Source of the DNA: Pomphorhynchus laevis
Lineage: Eukaryota; Acanthocephala; Palaeacanthocephala; Echinorhynchida; Pomphorhynchidae
Length of the DNA: 64,000 nucleotides
NCBI GenBank assembly: GCA_012934845.2
Contig: WNNJ02003078.1
Location: 1 to 64,000, forward strand
Direction of reading: 5' to 3'
A model generated the notes under the pieces. It was given only the letters and a program-made list of their open reading frames with translations, made no database searches and was not told the origin of the DNA. The position numbers were made by a program, and so were the translations under genes. Numbering within the stretch: the first letter of the stretch is position 1; the number at the start of each line of letters is the position of its first letter. Shown piece after piece: positions 52,866 to 63,344 of the stretch.

Positions 52866-55826
52866 ATGCCTCGAGGGAAACCATCGACGCAAATTCTTTG
52901 TTGCACGTGCAATGGACCAGCTGCAAAATGCAAGGGCTGTCGATGTGCGAAGAATCGTACTACATGCACCAACTGCAGAGCCAACGACTGTGGTAATCGT
53001 TCCCAAGTATCACGTAGCCACTCTCAAGTACCGAACACCGAAGTTAATGCCGAACAACATGAGGACAAGTCTCTTAGCACGCAAAAAAAATCGAACACCT
53101 TACCGACTCGCTCGACAATATATGAAGTGGTTTGTCAATGGAGACCCAACCACTTGTGTCTGCCCCTGTGTAACGCTAGTAATCAGTTCGTAAGGATCTT
53201 GGCAGGTTTTTACTCGAAAGCAGCAAATTCGGAGCATTTGGATGCCCTAAAAGACGCTACTGTATTCTCACAACTAATCCTTCAAAAAATACGAACAAGA
53301 AAGATCTCAGCGATTCGGAAAACGATTGAACGTCGACTGAAACTTTGGTCGGAATCCAAAGTGGATGAATTATTTGAAGAGGCAATGTATTTGCAACAAA
53401 ACGTAATCTCAAATAGTCCACCACTGACTGCTTTAGATTGGAAAAGAAGCTACATAAATTTGATGACTGCAGGTAAACTCGCGGCAGGATCTGCTACATT
53501 GTCAGGGGAACTGGTGGCCGGTCTGCTGTCTCATAGCGACATCGTAGATGGTAAATCGGTAAAGCAATTATTACAGGAATTACACCCAAAGGCCGAACCA
53601 ATTAATGAAGAAGCCCTACTAACAGTTCCAATCACAACACGTAATCACCACCCGGTTCGTTTTTTAGAGATCAGCGAAGATCACATTATCAATGCTTGTC
53701 GACGAACTCATGGAAGTGCAGGACCTTCGGGGGTCGATGCACAATCCTGGCGAAGATTCCTTACATGTTTTGGAGCAGACTCTCGCAATCTGGAACGGTC
53801 CTTCGCTGACCTAGCCATCAGTATTGCGAGTAAAAATTTACCTATGGGCTCACTAGACGCGTTTACTGGGTGTAGACTCGTCGCAATTCGGGAAAAAGCA
53901 GGTGGAATTAGACCGATAGGAATTTGTGAAGTCTCGAGACGAATCATATGCCGCACGTTATTGAGTATAATCAAAATGGATCTGATGGAGGCTGCAGGTG
54001 TTCTCCAATTAGCTGCATCTCAGAAATCTGGAATTGAATATGCTGTGCGATCATTACGAGACGCCTATTTTATGAACAGTGATCAATGCCTGCTTGCTGT
54101 CGACGCTTCTAACGCATTTAACACCATCAATCGAGCTATTGCACTCCACAACATCAATTATACTAGTCCAGCGCTTACGGTAGCCCTGCAGAATGTTTAT
54201 AAATCACCAGCAATGCTCTATTTAGGTGGAGATACAATAGCCTCGATGGAGGGATTTACTCAGGGAGATCCCTTGGCAATGCCTGCGTATGCTATGTCCA
54301 CTCTACCACTCATCGATTACATCCAGCGAAATGTTCCTCGAATTGTTCAAAGGTGGTACGCCGATGACTCAAACTTTGTCGGCAGTAGTGAAGACATCCA
54401 AAAGGTCTGGGATATTCTCACAAACAAGGGTCCCCTTTATGGATACCATGTGAATGCCTCCAAAACAAAGATGCTATCTCACAAACGGTTCGATATGCCT
54501 TTATCCCTGGCTGGAGTATCGAATTACACTACCGGGTTGATAACACTTGGAGTGCCCATTGGCACTGAAATATTCGTTTCTGAGCACACCACCGAAAGAT
54601 GTAACGCATGGATATCTGTCGTCGATTGACTAAAGGAGGTAGCCCTATTTGATCCACACGTTGCATTCACTGGTTTGGTTCATTCAGTGCAGTTCAGATG
54701 GACACATTACCTCCGGCTGATTGAGTGCAGACCAGAAAGCTTGTTGGATCTGCACAATGCGATCTTTCAGTCACTCGTACCAGTCTTTACTAAATTTCCG
54801 CTTGACGCTAAGTGGATCATAATTATTTCTTCGCCGCAAAAGCTAGGAGGCCTTGGTATCTTTGATCCCTGCTTTAACAATCAAGTTGAGTTCCAGGGAT
54901 CTTTAGAAATGTGTAGAGCGTTTGATTGCGCTGACAGCGCTGAGCAACTTTATGAACTGCAAAATTCGATCTCAGCAGGTATATCTAATAAAAGAAAAAT
55001 AATATTTAATGAGAGGCTTGCAGCGATTACTAAGTCCCTGGAGCCCGGAATTGCCAATTCCATATCACGTGCTGCAACTAACGGAGCGTCCTCCTGGATC
55101 AGCTCACTGCCACTAAAGACAGAGAGGTTTCACCTCAGTCCTTTGGAATTCATCGATGCTCTACGCTGCCGATATGGATGGTCAACCCTGACCGAAGAAC
55201 GACAGTGCGTCTGTGGAGAGTTAATGGGTGTTGGTCATGCACTCTCTTGCGCCAGAGGAGGCTTACCGACAATCAGACATAACGCAATCAGGGACATAAT
55301 TGCCCAAGAATTAACAGAAGTATGTCACGGTGTGGGAATCGAACCTCGTCTTTCTCAAATCCCCGAGTCTATGTCCTTTCAATCTTCTTGCACCACAAGA
55401 GATGTACAAGCAAGACTGGATATTGTATGTTCTGGATTGCATGCGGAACGATATGAGCGGACGTTCTGTGACGTCACGATTTTTTCAACACTTGCTCAAT
55501 CTTACGCAAATCGTAGTGCCCGTTCCGCCTTCGAGTTCAACGAAAAACGCAAGATTTCAAAATACGGGGAGCGAATCGAACTGGTAGAGCATGGTAGTTT
55601 TATGCCCCTTGTTTTTTCCACATCAGCGGGCATGGGTGCAAGTACAATATCACTGTTGCGGTCAATCACTCGCAAGAAATCCGAGGCACATCCACAGTAT
55701 TACGCGGATAATCTCATTCGCTTGAAGAGACGTATTGCCTTCTCAATCATGCGTTCATGCTCGGCCTCGCTTCGGGCTCCTAGATCTAGCCGTTCATTTC
55801 CGGCAACACCGTTTACGGAAGCATGA
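52866..55826 (+). pseudogene. CXC-RT protein, copy E3 (one internal stop)
   Basis: ATG followed by PRGKPSTQ and the CXC cluster (CCTCNGPAAKCKGCRCAK ... CTNCRANDCGN), pre-RT region, GSAGPSGVDAQSWRR, IRPIGICEVSRRI, LAVDASNAFNTINRAIALHN, MEGFTQGDPLAMPAYAM, QRWYADDSNFVG, a TGA at 54627-54629 after SVVD, then FDPHVAFTGLVHSVQFRWTHYL, LGGLGIFDP, CVCGELMGVGHALSCARGG, RHNAIRDII, QARLDIVCSG, ERTFCDVTIF and ERIELVEHGSFMPLVFSTSAG. Same length and order as the intact 32519-35485 protein. All core motifs are present. Confidence 0.87.
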
Positions 55827-55876
55827 CATTTAAACTCTTCGATTTTGTAATAATAAATTTTCTTTTCAAAAAAAAA

Positions 55877-55889
55877 ATTATAGTGTACA
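55877..55889. repeat. ATTATAGTGTACA, fourth of four
   Basis: Between the E3 A-run and the 5' end of E4. Confidence 0.75.
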
Positions 55890-58800
55890 AATTACAATAA
55901 ATAACATACAATAAAATAACATACAAAAGCCTTATTCGTTTGGTGCAATTCAATTCTGTTCTTAAACAAAATTAATGCCCAAGGGCAAGCCTGCGACAAC
56001 TCTGAAATGCTGTTCATGCAACGGCCCGAATGCTAAATGTAAAGGATGTCGATGTGCTAAGCAGAATATCCTATGCTTGAATTGCTCAGCTGTGAATTGT
56101 TTCAATCGTGAAGTAAATTGCAACGCAACAACTTCCAATAATATTGCTATGTCCATATTGAGTAAACCGAATTCAGATTGTGAAAACTCTGATCATCGGC
56201 ATTGTCCTCTTAACAACCAAAAAAATATAAATTACACAATGAATACTCGTCAAGAGTCCGATGTATTGTCTATACAGGATATATTCTCGATCGTCATACA
56301 TTGGAAACCTAACTTATTTCGACTTCCAAAATGTTCAGAGTCCAAACAATTTATATCATAACTTGCACGCATATTCAGGGATTCTCTCACTAATTCGGAA
56401 ACTTTTACTAAGTACATCATCTTTGGACATCTTATTCTTCAACGTAATTCTCGTCAATCTCCCAAATCATTGAAATCAACTTTATCCCGACGTTTGGACA
56501 TGTGGTTCAATAATGACTATGCTGGATTATACGCTGAAGCCTCGGCCCTTCAAAATATGAAAGCCTTAAAAATTCAACCTTCGAAGTCAAGAGATTGGCG
56601 CAAAAAATTCGTCTCATTGGTTGAAAGCTCTAGACTGAACACAGCAATGCATCTTCTAGACAACGATTCTTATGATGGCGTTCCTTTGAAACCAGAGGAT
56701 GTGATTGGTTCTAAAACTGTTCGGGAATTATTACTCGACAAGCACCCTGTACCGAGCCCATTAGTTCCTCATGCTGTTAACTGGTCTTTCCCAATCACAG
56801 TTTTAAATTTCCCCCCTGTGATTTTTGATTCAATCGATAGTGAATTGATAATTCGTATGGCTAAACGTGTTAAAGGTGGAGCAGGTCCCTCCGGCATCGA
56901 TGCACAGTCATGGCTACAGATGTTAACTAAGTTTGGTCACGAATCTGCTGAATTGACTAAAGTTTTGTCAACGTTCGCAAAATCTTTAGCTACTGAGCTT
57001 ATGCCTACTAATGTTATAAATGTATTGGCTTCAAGCAGATTAATAGCCTTATCCAAAAAATCGGGAATAAGGCCTATTGGTATTGGCGACGTTAGTAGGA
57101 GAATAATGTCGAAAGCCATTCTTTCTATAATTTCCAATGATATTCAAGAAGTGTGCGGACGGTTGCAAATGTGCGCTGGTCAACGAGCTGGAGTTGAGTG
57201 CGTCACGCACGCAGTTCGCGAATGCCTGTTAAAAGATCCTGATGCAGTTCTTCTCACTGTTGATGCAGATAATGCATTTAACAGAATAAATCGAAAGGCA
57301 GCTCTCGCTAATATATCACGCATTTGTCCCTCTATGTCTACTATACTACACAATTTTTACGATAACCCTTCAAATTTTTCAACTGGTGATAGTTTCATCA
57401 AATCCCAAGAGGGATTTACGCAAGGTGATGTACTTGCTATGCCAGCTTTTGCCGTAGCAACCCTGCCATTATTGTTGAACATTACTGAGGAGTTTCCTAA
57501 CATCAACCAATTCTGGTACGCGGATGATGGCAATTTAATCGGCGAACCTGTGCAAATTTACAAGGCTTTCAAATTCTTGTGTGACTACGGCCGTGCTTTC
57601 GGATTTCATGTCAACAGCAACAAATGCGTTCTACTAACTAGTCCCGAAAATGCAGATAGTACCCGCAAACTTTTTAATGAAACGGGAATCGACATTGTTG
57701 TCGATGGCACGTTAGTACTCGGTGCTCCTATTGGAACAGATGATTATATAAATAAAACTACGGAACAAACGATCTCTAATTATTGCTCATTAGTAAATCG
57801 TCTTGCTGACGTGGGTATTCTTGATTTGCAGATAAGCTATACTAGTATGACCAGATCGCTTCAGCATAAATGGATTCACTTGCAAAGAACCACAAACTGT
57901 TCAATTGGTAGTTTCGATGATCTCTATGACACCATTCAGAAGCGTTTTGATAAGCTTTTTAATTTGAAATTGCCTGACGACGATTATTTATGGCCGTTAT
58001 TTTCCCTTCCGATAAGACTAGGTGGTCTAGGTATTGCTGACCTACGTTTTACTGCGATAGAAGAGTTTAAAAGCTCAAAAGATATATGCACTCCTTATTT
58101 AAATGGCTCATACGGTGTGGACTTAAGGACTGAACAATCCAAACGCATTGCCCTTATAGGCACTTCAAAGATTGATATTCAAAAGTAATTGCTTAGAGAT
58201 CGAGTAGCTAATGTTGGTGACAATTTGTTACGTATTATGGAACATCTACAAGTCAAAGGTGCCTCGTCATGGATCTCCACATATCCTACGAGTGATCGTT
58301 GGACTCGAGTTAGCAATGTAGAATTTCGTGACGCACTTGCAGCTCGATATCATATACTACCACTAGACGCGCCCTCTCATTGCCCCTGCGGTGAACATAA
58401 TTCTCTGGCTCACTCACTTACCTGTCCCACCGGAGGTCATCCATCGATAAGACATGATTCAATTCGTGATATATTTTCTAAAACCTTGACAGAAATATGT
58501 GATAATGTGCAAAAAGAGCCAACACTACTGCCAGTAAATTCTAGTATTCATTTCGAGCGCATATCTACATCTCGCGCTCATGATGCACGTTTGGATATCG
58601 CCTGCTGTGGTTTTTATGGAAGTCGTTCGGAGCGAACTTTATTTGATACTTGCGTTTTTAACGTTTTCGCTCCGTCCAACCTTTCGAAATCCGCTGGGGC
58701 TGCTTTTACATATCACGAAACACGTAAATTCGCTAAGTATCAAGAGAGAGTAACTGCCATAGAGAGGGCGAATTTCGCACCTATCGTGTTATCATGTTTC

Positions 58801-59060
58801 GGTGGAGCAGTAAAATCATCTGCACAATTAATTCAGAGAATTGCACAAAAGATGTCAATAAAAAACAATCATTCCTACTCAGAAGAATTGACAAAACTAC
58901 GGTCAACGATTGGAATTCAGTTGGCTCGTTCAATTTCGATGTGTATTCGCGGTCCTCGTTCTGCTCAACATCGACCTGCAAACTCAATGAACTAAAATTT
59001 ATAGTATAACTGTATTTGTTTATTTAAAAAAAATCAATTAAAAATTAAAAAAAAAAATTA
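55890..59060 (+). mobile_element. CXC-RT LINE copy E4, full length
   Basis: The 5' end starts with leader-like partial units (ATTACAATAAATAACATAC, AATAAAATAACATAC) and leads to the ORF 55975-58995. It ends in an A-rich tail (59027-59070) that merges with the palindrome cluster. Two in-frame stops; no frame slip seen. Confidence 0.86.
55975..58995 (+). pseudogene. CXC-RT protein, copy E4 (two internal stops)
   Basis: MPKGKPATTLK, CXC cluster (CSCNGPNAKCKGCRCAK ... CLNCSAVNCFN), LFRLPKCSESKQFIS, TAA at 56359-56361, then LFNNDYAG, GGAGPSGIDAQSWLQM, IRPIGIGDVSRRI, LTVDADNAFNRINRKAALAN, QEGFTQGDVLAMPAFAV, FWYADDGNLIGE, RLGGLGIADL, TAA at 58186-58188, then CPCGEHNSLAHSLTCPTGG, RHDSIRDIF, DARLDIACCGFYGSRSERTL and FDTCVFNVFAPSNL. 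Closest in wording to the intact copy at 32519-35485 (e.g. GDVLAMPAFA, ADDGNLIG). Confidence 0.86.
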
Positions 59061-59084
59061 AAAAAAAAATTATTATAAAAATAA

Positions 59085-59300
59085 ATAATACCCATTATTT
59101 AATTACTTAAATAATGGTTTTTTTATGTAATTAAATAATGATGGGTATTAATTAAATAATTTAATTAATACCATCATTTCATGATGGGTATTAATTAATT
59201 ACCCATCATTAAATGATGGGTATTTAATTAATTAAATACCCATCATTATTAAGTAATAACTTAATACCCATAAGTTACCAATTTGCGGGTAACTTTATGA
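59085..59300. repeat. Cluster of palindromes and a CXC-RT 3' end
   Basis: At least four fold-backs in ~200 bases: 59092-59117 (11-bp arms), about 59139-59174, about 59182-59210, and a fully symmetric 36-base palindrome at 59212-59247, all built from TAATGATGGGTATT words. They run into AATTTGCGGGTAAC (59280-59293) and an A-rich end that resembles a CXC-RT 3' terminus. No coding potential. Confidence 0.85.
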
Positions 59301-59350
59301 TTGTAATTTTTAATTGTATTAAAAAAAATTATAAAAATAAAAATAATTTT

Positions 59351-59368
59351 GGTTTCTTATAAACATAC
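59351..59368 (+). repeat. Leader-like 5' motif of P4
   Basis: GGTTTCTTATAAACATAC, identical to 42785-42802 and 52786-52803. Confidence 0.6.
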
Positions 59369-59389
59369 AATAAATACTTAAAATATACA

Positions 59390-59464
59390 GACTGCGTTTC
59401 AGAGGACTGCGTTTCAGAGGACTGCGTTTCAGAGGACCGCGTTTCAGAGGACTGCGTTTCAGAG
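59390..59464 (+). repeat. Five tandem 15-bp units
   Basis: GACTGCGTTTCAGAG x5; unit four has one change (GACCGCG...). Lies in the 5' region of CXC-RT copy P4. Confidence 0.97.
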
Positions 59465-60985
59465 GACGTAAGGTCGTACACCCAGGGTACCTCCCGGGTT
59501 GAGCACTCGCGCGGAAGATTACAACTTACTTTGTGACACAAAGACAATCGAAACTAACAATTGAACGTCGCCTTGTATGCCCAAAGGAATACCGTCTAAC
59601 CAGAGGCTATGCTGTGGATGTAATGGTCCATCAGCAAAGTGCAAAGGTTGCAAATGTGCGAAGGCAGGAGCTCCTTGCGTTAATTGCCGTGCACCTGCAT
59701 GTAACAATAGCGTGCATATTGGACCTCAGACAGTGTGTTTAACCTCTGCTGCTGAACCAGTAGGTAGAGTGGCGGATTTGAATCCCCTTACTGATAGTGG
59801 CAGTACACGGACAACTGATAATCCAATTGTAGATAACTTGCACGACCCTGTTGATAGGCAGTCTCTTTCACTTCAGGCGATTTATGATGTGGTGATACAA
59901 TGGAGGCCTAGTGCGATGCGACTCCCAAGATGTGCTGCGTCGAATGAATTCGTCGAAATGCTTGCTAGCCTCTATCAGATTGCAGCCGAAGCTGATAACC
60001 ATGATATGTTTGCACTTAAAAAGGCCACTAGTTTGACCAGGTGCGTTTTGCAACGTCTTCCATCTAGAAAGGTGTCCGAGATCCGAAAGCACTGGAGCGC
60101 AGAATCAGACTATGGAAAAATGGCAGATTCGTCGATGTTTTCAATGATGCAAGAATATTACAGCGACGTTGCATGCCTATGCGTTCGAGCCCACGTACTG
60201 ATGATTGGATAAAGCGCTATGTCAAGTTGGTCACAAGTGGAAAGCTGTCAGCGGCGACTGCCATATTGAAAGAGAACCAACAGTCGAGCATTCTAGATCC
60301 TGATTCGATTGTCGATGGTTTGACTGTACGTGAACACCTGAAGAATCTACACCCAACAGTCGCAGATGCTGATGCGTCCGTTTTTTTACAATGAGATTTG
60401 CCGAATGTTAGAGAGCATCATCCTTCGCTCTTCTCTGTCATAGATGGGGAATCTATCATCCGAGCGGCCAACAAAACCTCAGGTGGAGCTGGCCCATCAG
60501 GGCTGGATGCGATGGCTTGGAGACAACTCTTGAATAGCTTCTCCGTGCATTCCAAGGCTCTAGCGGATGCTTTGGCAAATTTTGCAGTGAGTCTTAGCAC
60601 TATTCAACTCAGCCCTCGGATGTTAGAGGCGTTTACTGCTTGCCGGTTGATATCAATACCAAAGAATAATGGGAAAATTAGACCGATTGGTGTATCAGAG
60701 GTTGTTCGCCGCATTGTCAGTAAAACCATATTGTCCTGCGTCAAAGATGATCTTCAAGACGTAGCCGGGATTGTCCAACTTTGCGCATCCCAGCGAAATG
60801 GGATCGATTTTGCGATTCACTCGCTTCGCGATACGTATTCTTCTAACCAGAGCTATGGACTTCTCGCTGTCGACGCTAAGAATGCGTTCAACTCTGTCAA
60901 TCGAAATGTTATGCTACACAATATCAAACACACTTGCCCTGGGCTAGCACAGTCCTTATCTAACATTTATGCGGGCGACGCAGAA

Positions 60986-61117
60986 CTGGTACTTGGTGGT
61001 GCCAGTTTGTTTAATGACAAACTGGCACCACCAAGTACCAGCTCGCACGATGCCAGATCTTTAGCATCGTGCCATCTCCCTCGCACGATGCCAGATCTTT
61101 AGCATCGTGCGAGGGAG
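60986..61117. repeat. Two perfect fold-backs inserted in CXC-RT copy P4
   Basis: Arms 60986-61010 and 61017-61041 (25 bp, 6-base loop TTAATG), then arms 61076-61091 and 61102-61117 (16 bp, 10-base loop), with an extra copy of GCACGATGCCAGATCTTTAG between. Sister copy P1 has none of this (uninterrupted near 48649-48655), so about 93 bases were added, all built from flanking sequence. Confidence 0.95.
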
Positions 61118-62790
61118 TAACCCAGGGAGATCCCTTAGCCATGGCTGCCTTCGCAATGGCATCCTTACCGTTGATAAGTATGATCAAGCAAGTCGTGCCA
61201 AACATTGTTCAGCGTTGGTTTGCTGACGATGCGAATTTTGTAGGTTTGCCTGAGGATCTGTTGCGTGTATGGCAACTTCTCCAAATCCAAGGACCAAAAT
61301 TCGGATATAATGTGAACCCTAGCAAAACCAAGATGCTCCTTCATCCGCAATCCGAAGGGGTGTATCCACTTCCCGCAGACATTGAGACACGGTTCGATGG
61401 CATCGAGGTGCTTGGTGCGCCAATTGGCTCAGGCGAATTTGTAAAGGAAATTACAAAAATTAAAATATTAAAGTGGACTGAGCTTGTTTCTCGTATATCT
61501 ACTGTATCACGATTTGATCCCCATGCTGCTTTCTCAGGATTCAATAAGTCAATACAATGGAAATGGACACACTTTATGAGATCGACACCAAGTGAAACGG
61601 ATCTGTATTTGTCCTTACGGGATACTATATTCAGTGGTTTGGCTCCCTCACTTTTCGATCAAGATCTAAACTCAGTTATGCACGCGTTGATTTCGTCACC
61701 AATTTCAAAGGGTGGAATGGGCATTGTTGATCCAGTAAGCGCAGCTTTGACCGAGTTCGAAAGCTCGAAAAAATTTTGTAAAACATTTGATAGTGGGCTA
61801 CGAGATGATCTTCTCAGGGATGCTCAGAATAACTTGACAAAAGAGTTGAATCAAGAACGACAAAAAGTTGTGGATGAGCGTTTGGCATACATTCGATCAA
61901 TCTTACCCGCCTCAATGCATCAAGCCCTGGAATTTGCACTGGGACAGGGTGCTTCCTCTTGGATTAGTGCAGTTCCAGTGAAAGCTGAATTCAGTCATTT
62001 GTGTCCACATGAATTCAGAGATGCTCTTGCGTTGCGATATGGCTTCGACCCTATCGGGATTCCCAAGGACAAGTGTGTGTGGTGATGATGCGAAACTCCC
62101 ACATTTGCTTTCGTGCAAGCGAGGAGGTGTTGTAATAACAAGGCATAACGCCTTACGCGATTTCTTGGCCACCGAAATATCACAGGTGTGTACTGGGGTT
62201 GGTGTCGAACCGATATTACAACGGGTAGATAGTGATCACTGTTTTGATCATCGGGTCACTTGTCGAAGTGACGACGCGCGACTCGACATCGTCTGCATTG
62301 GGCTTTCTGACGCCAGATATGAGCGAACGTTCTTTGACGTTACGGTTTTCAACCATTTTGCTCCATCGTGTGCGTCTACGAGAAAAGCTGCATTTGATTT
62401 TCATGAAGCGAGAAAAAGATCAAAATACGCGGAACGTATCATCGATATCGAAAGGAGTAGATTTATGCCGCTGGTGTTCACGGCTTCTGGTGCTGCGGGA
62501 CCCGACGCCATGGTTTTGCTCAGGACAATTGCTCGATTGCGTTCATCACGTGGGAATAAAAGCTATGCTGAATGCCTGTGTGGCCTCAGAAGGTCCATAA
62601 GTTTGCTGCTGTGTCGTGCTGCCTCACATGCAATCAGAGGGTGCCGGTCGACTAGGGGTCACCCATATAGTCGTGGATCCGAACGGATGGATGATTCTAA
62701 TGTTTTAGAATAAATAATAATACATAACAATGTTAAATGTATATTGGCCCATTTGAGGGAACCATATGTTGTAATTAATAATATATTAAA

Positions 62791-63320
62791 AAAAATTATT
62801 ATTAAATTATTATGTCTAGTCTGGGTATGGAACCTGAGTCGGAAATATTAATTATTAAAGAAGCTGTCAATTCCGTTGGCAAGTTACGATCCACATACCC
62901 TACCTCACCTTCTCTCACGAAGCAATCAGATAACAATGATATAGACTCTCATTGTATCAAAATTCCACACCAGGTTGCAATCGAGGGTGAACAGTCTAGA
63001 AAAGTTTTCAGTCAGATATTCTCTCAACGACAATCTGATTCACTAAATAGTCACAGGTCATTCTTATCCAGCAAGTCTAATGAATCTTCCCGGGATCGAT
63101 GTTTGATTATTACGAACGTTCTCGAGTCGTCGTCTGATGTGGCTCAAACTGTAGTGGACCATGATGTTGAACAATTCCAAAAATATTAACAGTTATTATT
63201 TCTCCAGAAGATCCATATATTTCAGAAGTTCGCCCTATTGCGATATTTAGGATAGGCCGTCGCAACAATCTTGAAGAACGTTCTCGTTTGATGAAAGTTG
63301 TCTTTCATCAAATTGAAAGT
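62791..63320 (+). mobile_element. CR1/L2-type ORF1 fragment
   Basis: 62812-63189 encodes a polar linker and SRDRCLIITNVLESSSDVAQTVVDHDVEQF; after a slip near 63180 the frame continues ISPEDPYISEVRPIAIFRIGRRNNLEERSRLMKVVF. This is the conserved C-terminal block of the ORF1s at 28622, 42854 and 14679. No Cys cluster or ORF2 is present. Confidence 0.75.
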
Positions 63321-63344
63321 TGAATTAATTAAATTAATTAAAAT

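Larger units (their letters stand above)
52760..55876 (+). mobile_element. CXC-RT LINE copy E3, full length
   Basis: The 5' end has the leader-like word (52786-52803) with two trailing partial repeats (AATAACATACAATAA type), then the ORF 52866-55826, a short 3' UTR with AATAAA and an A-run. Flanked on both sides by ATTATAGTGTACA (52747-52759, 55877-55889). Only one stop separates it from an intact ORF, so it is young. Confidence 0.88.
59340..62790 (+). mobile_element. CXC-RT LINE copy P4, full length but rearranged
   Basis: The 5' region has a leader-like word (59351-59368), five 15-bp units (59390-59464) and the CGTAC.CCCAGGGTAC module (59470-59512) shared with the intact copy. The ORF starts at 59577 (MPKGIPSNQ; CXC cluster CGCNGPSAKCKGCKCAK ... 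CVNCRAPACNN). From ~59800 it is ~99% identical to P1. Breaks: a one-base loss in an A-run near 60088, the TGA shared with P1 near 60391-60393, a ~93-base fold-back insertion at 61001-61093, and a two-base loss in a GT run near 62080. The 3' end has GGCCCATTTGAGGGAACC and an A-run. Confidence 0.88.

Noticed and set aside
48045-54629. Possible TGA recoding, because several element stops are TGA
   Set aside because: Other breaks are TAA or TAG and the RPS17 frame gives no sign of a changed code; ordinary decay is simpler.
59390-59464. Repeats as a coding SSETQ-like peptide array on the minus strand
   Set aside because: The frame is short and antisense to an element 5' region; the translation is a by-product of the 15-bp period.
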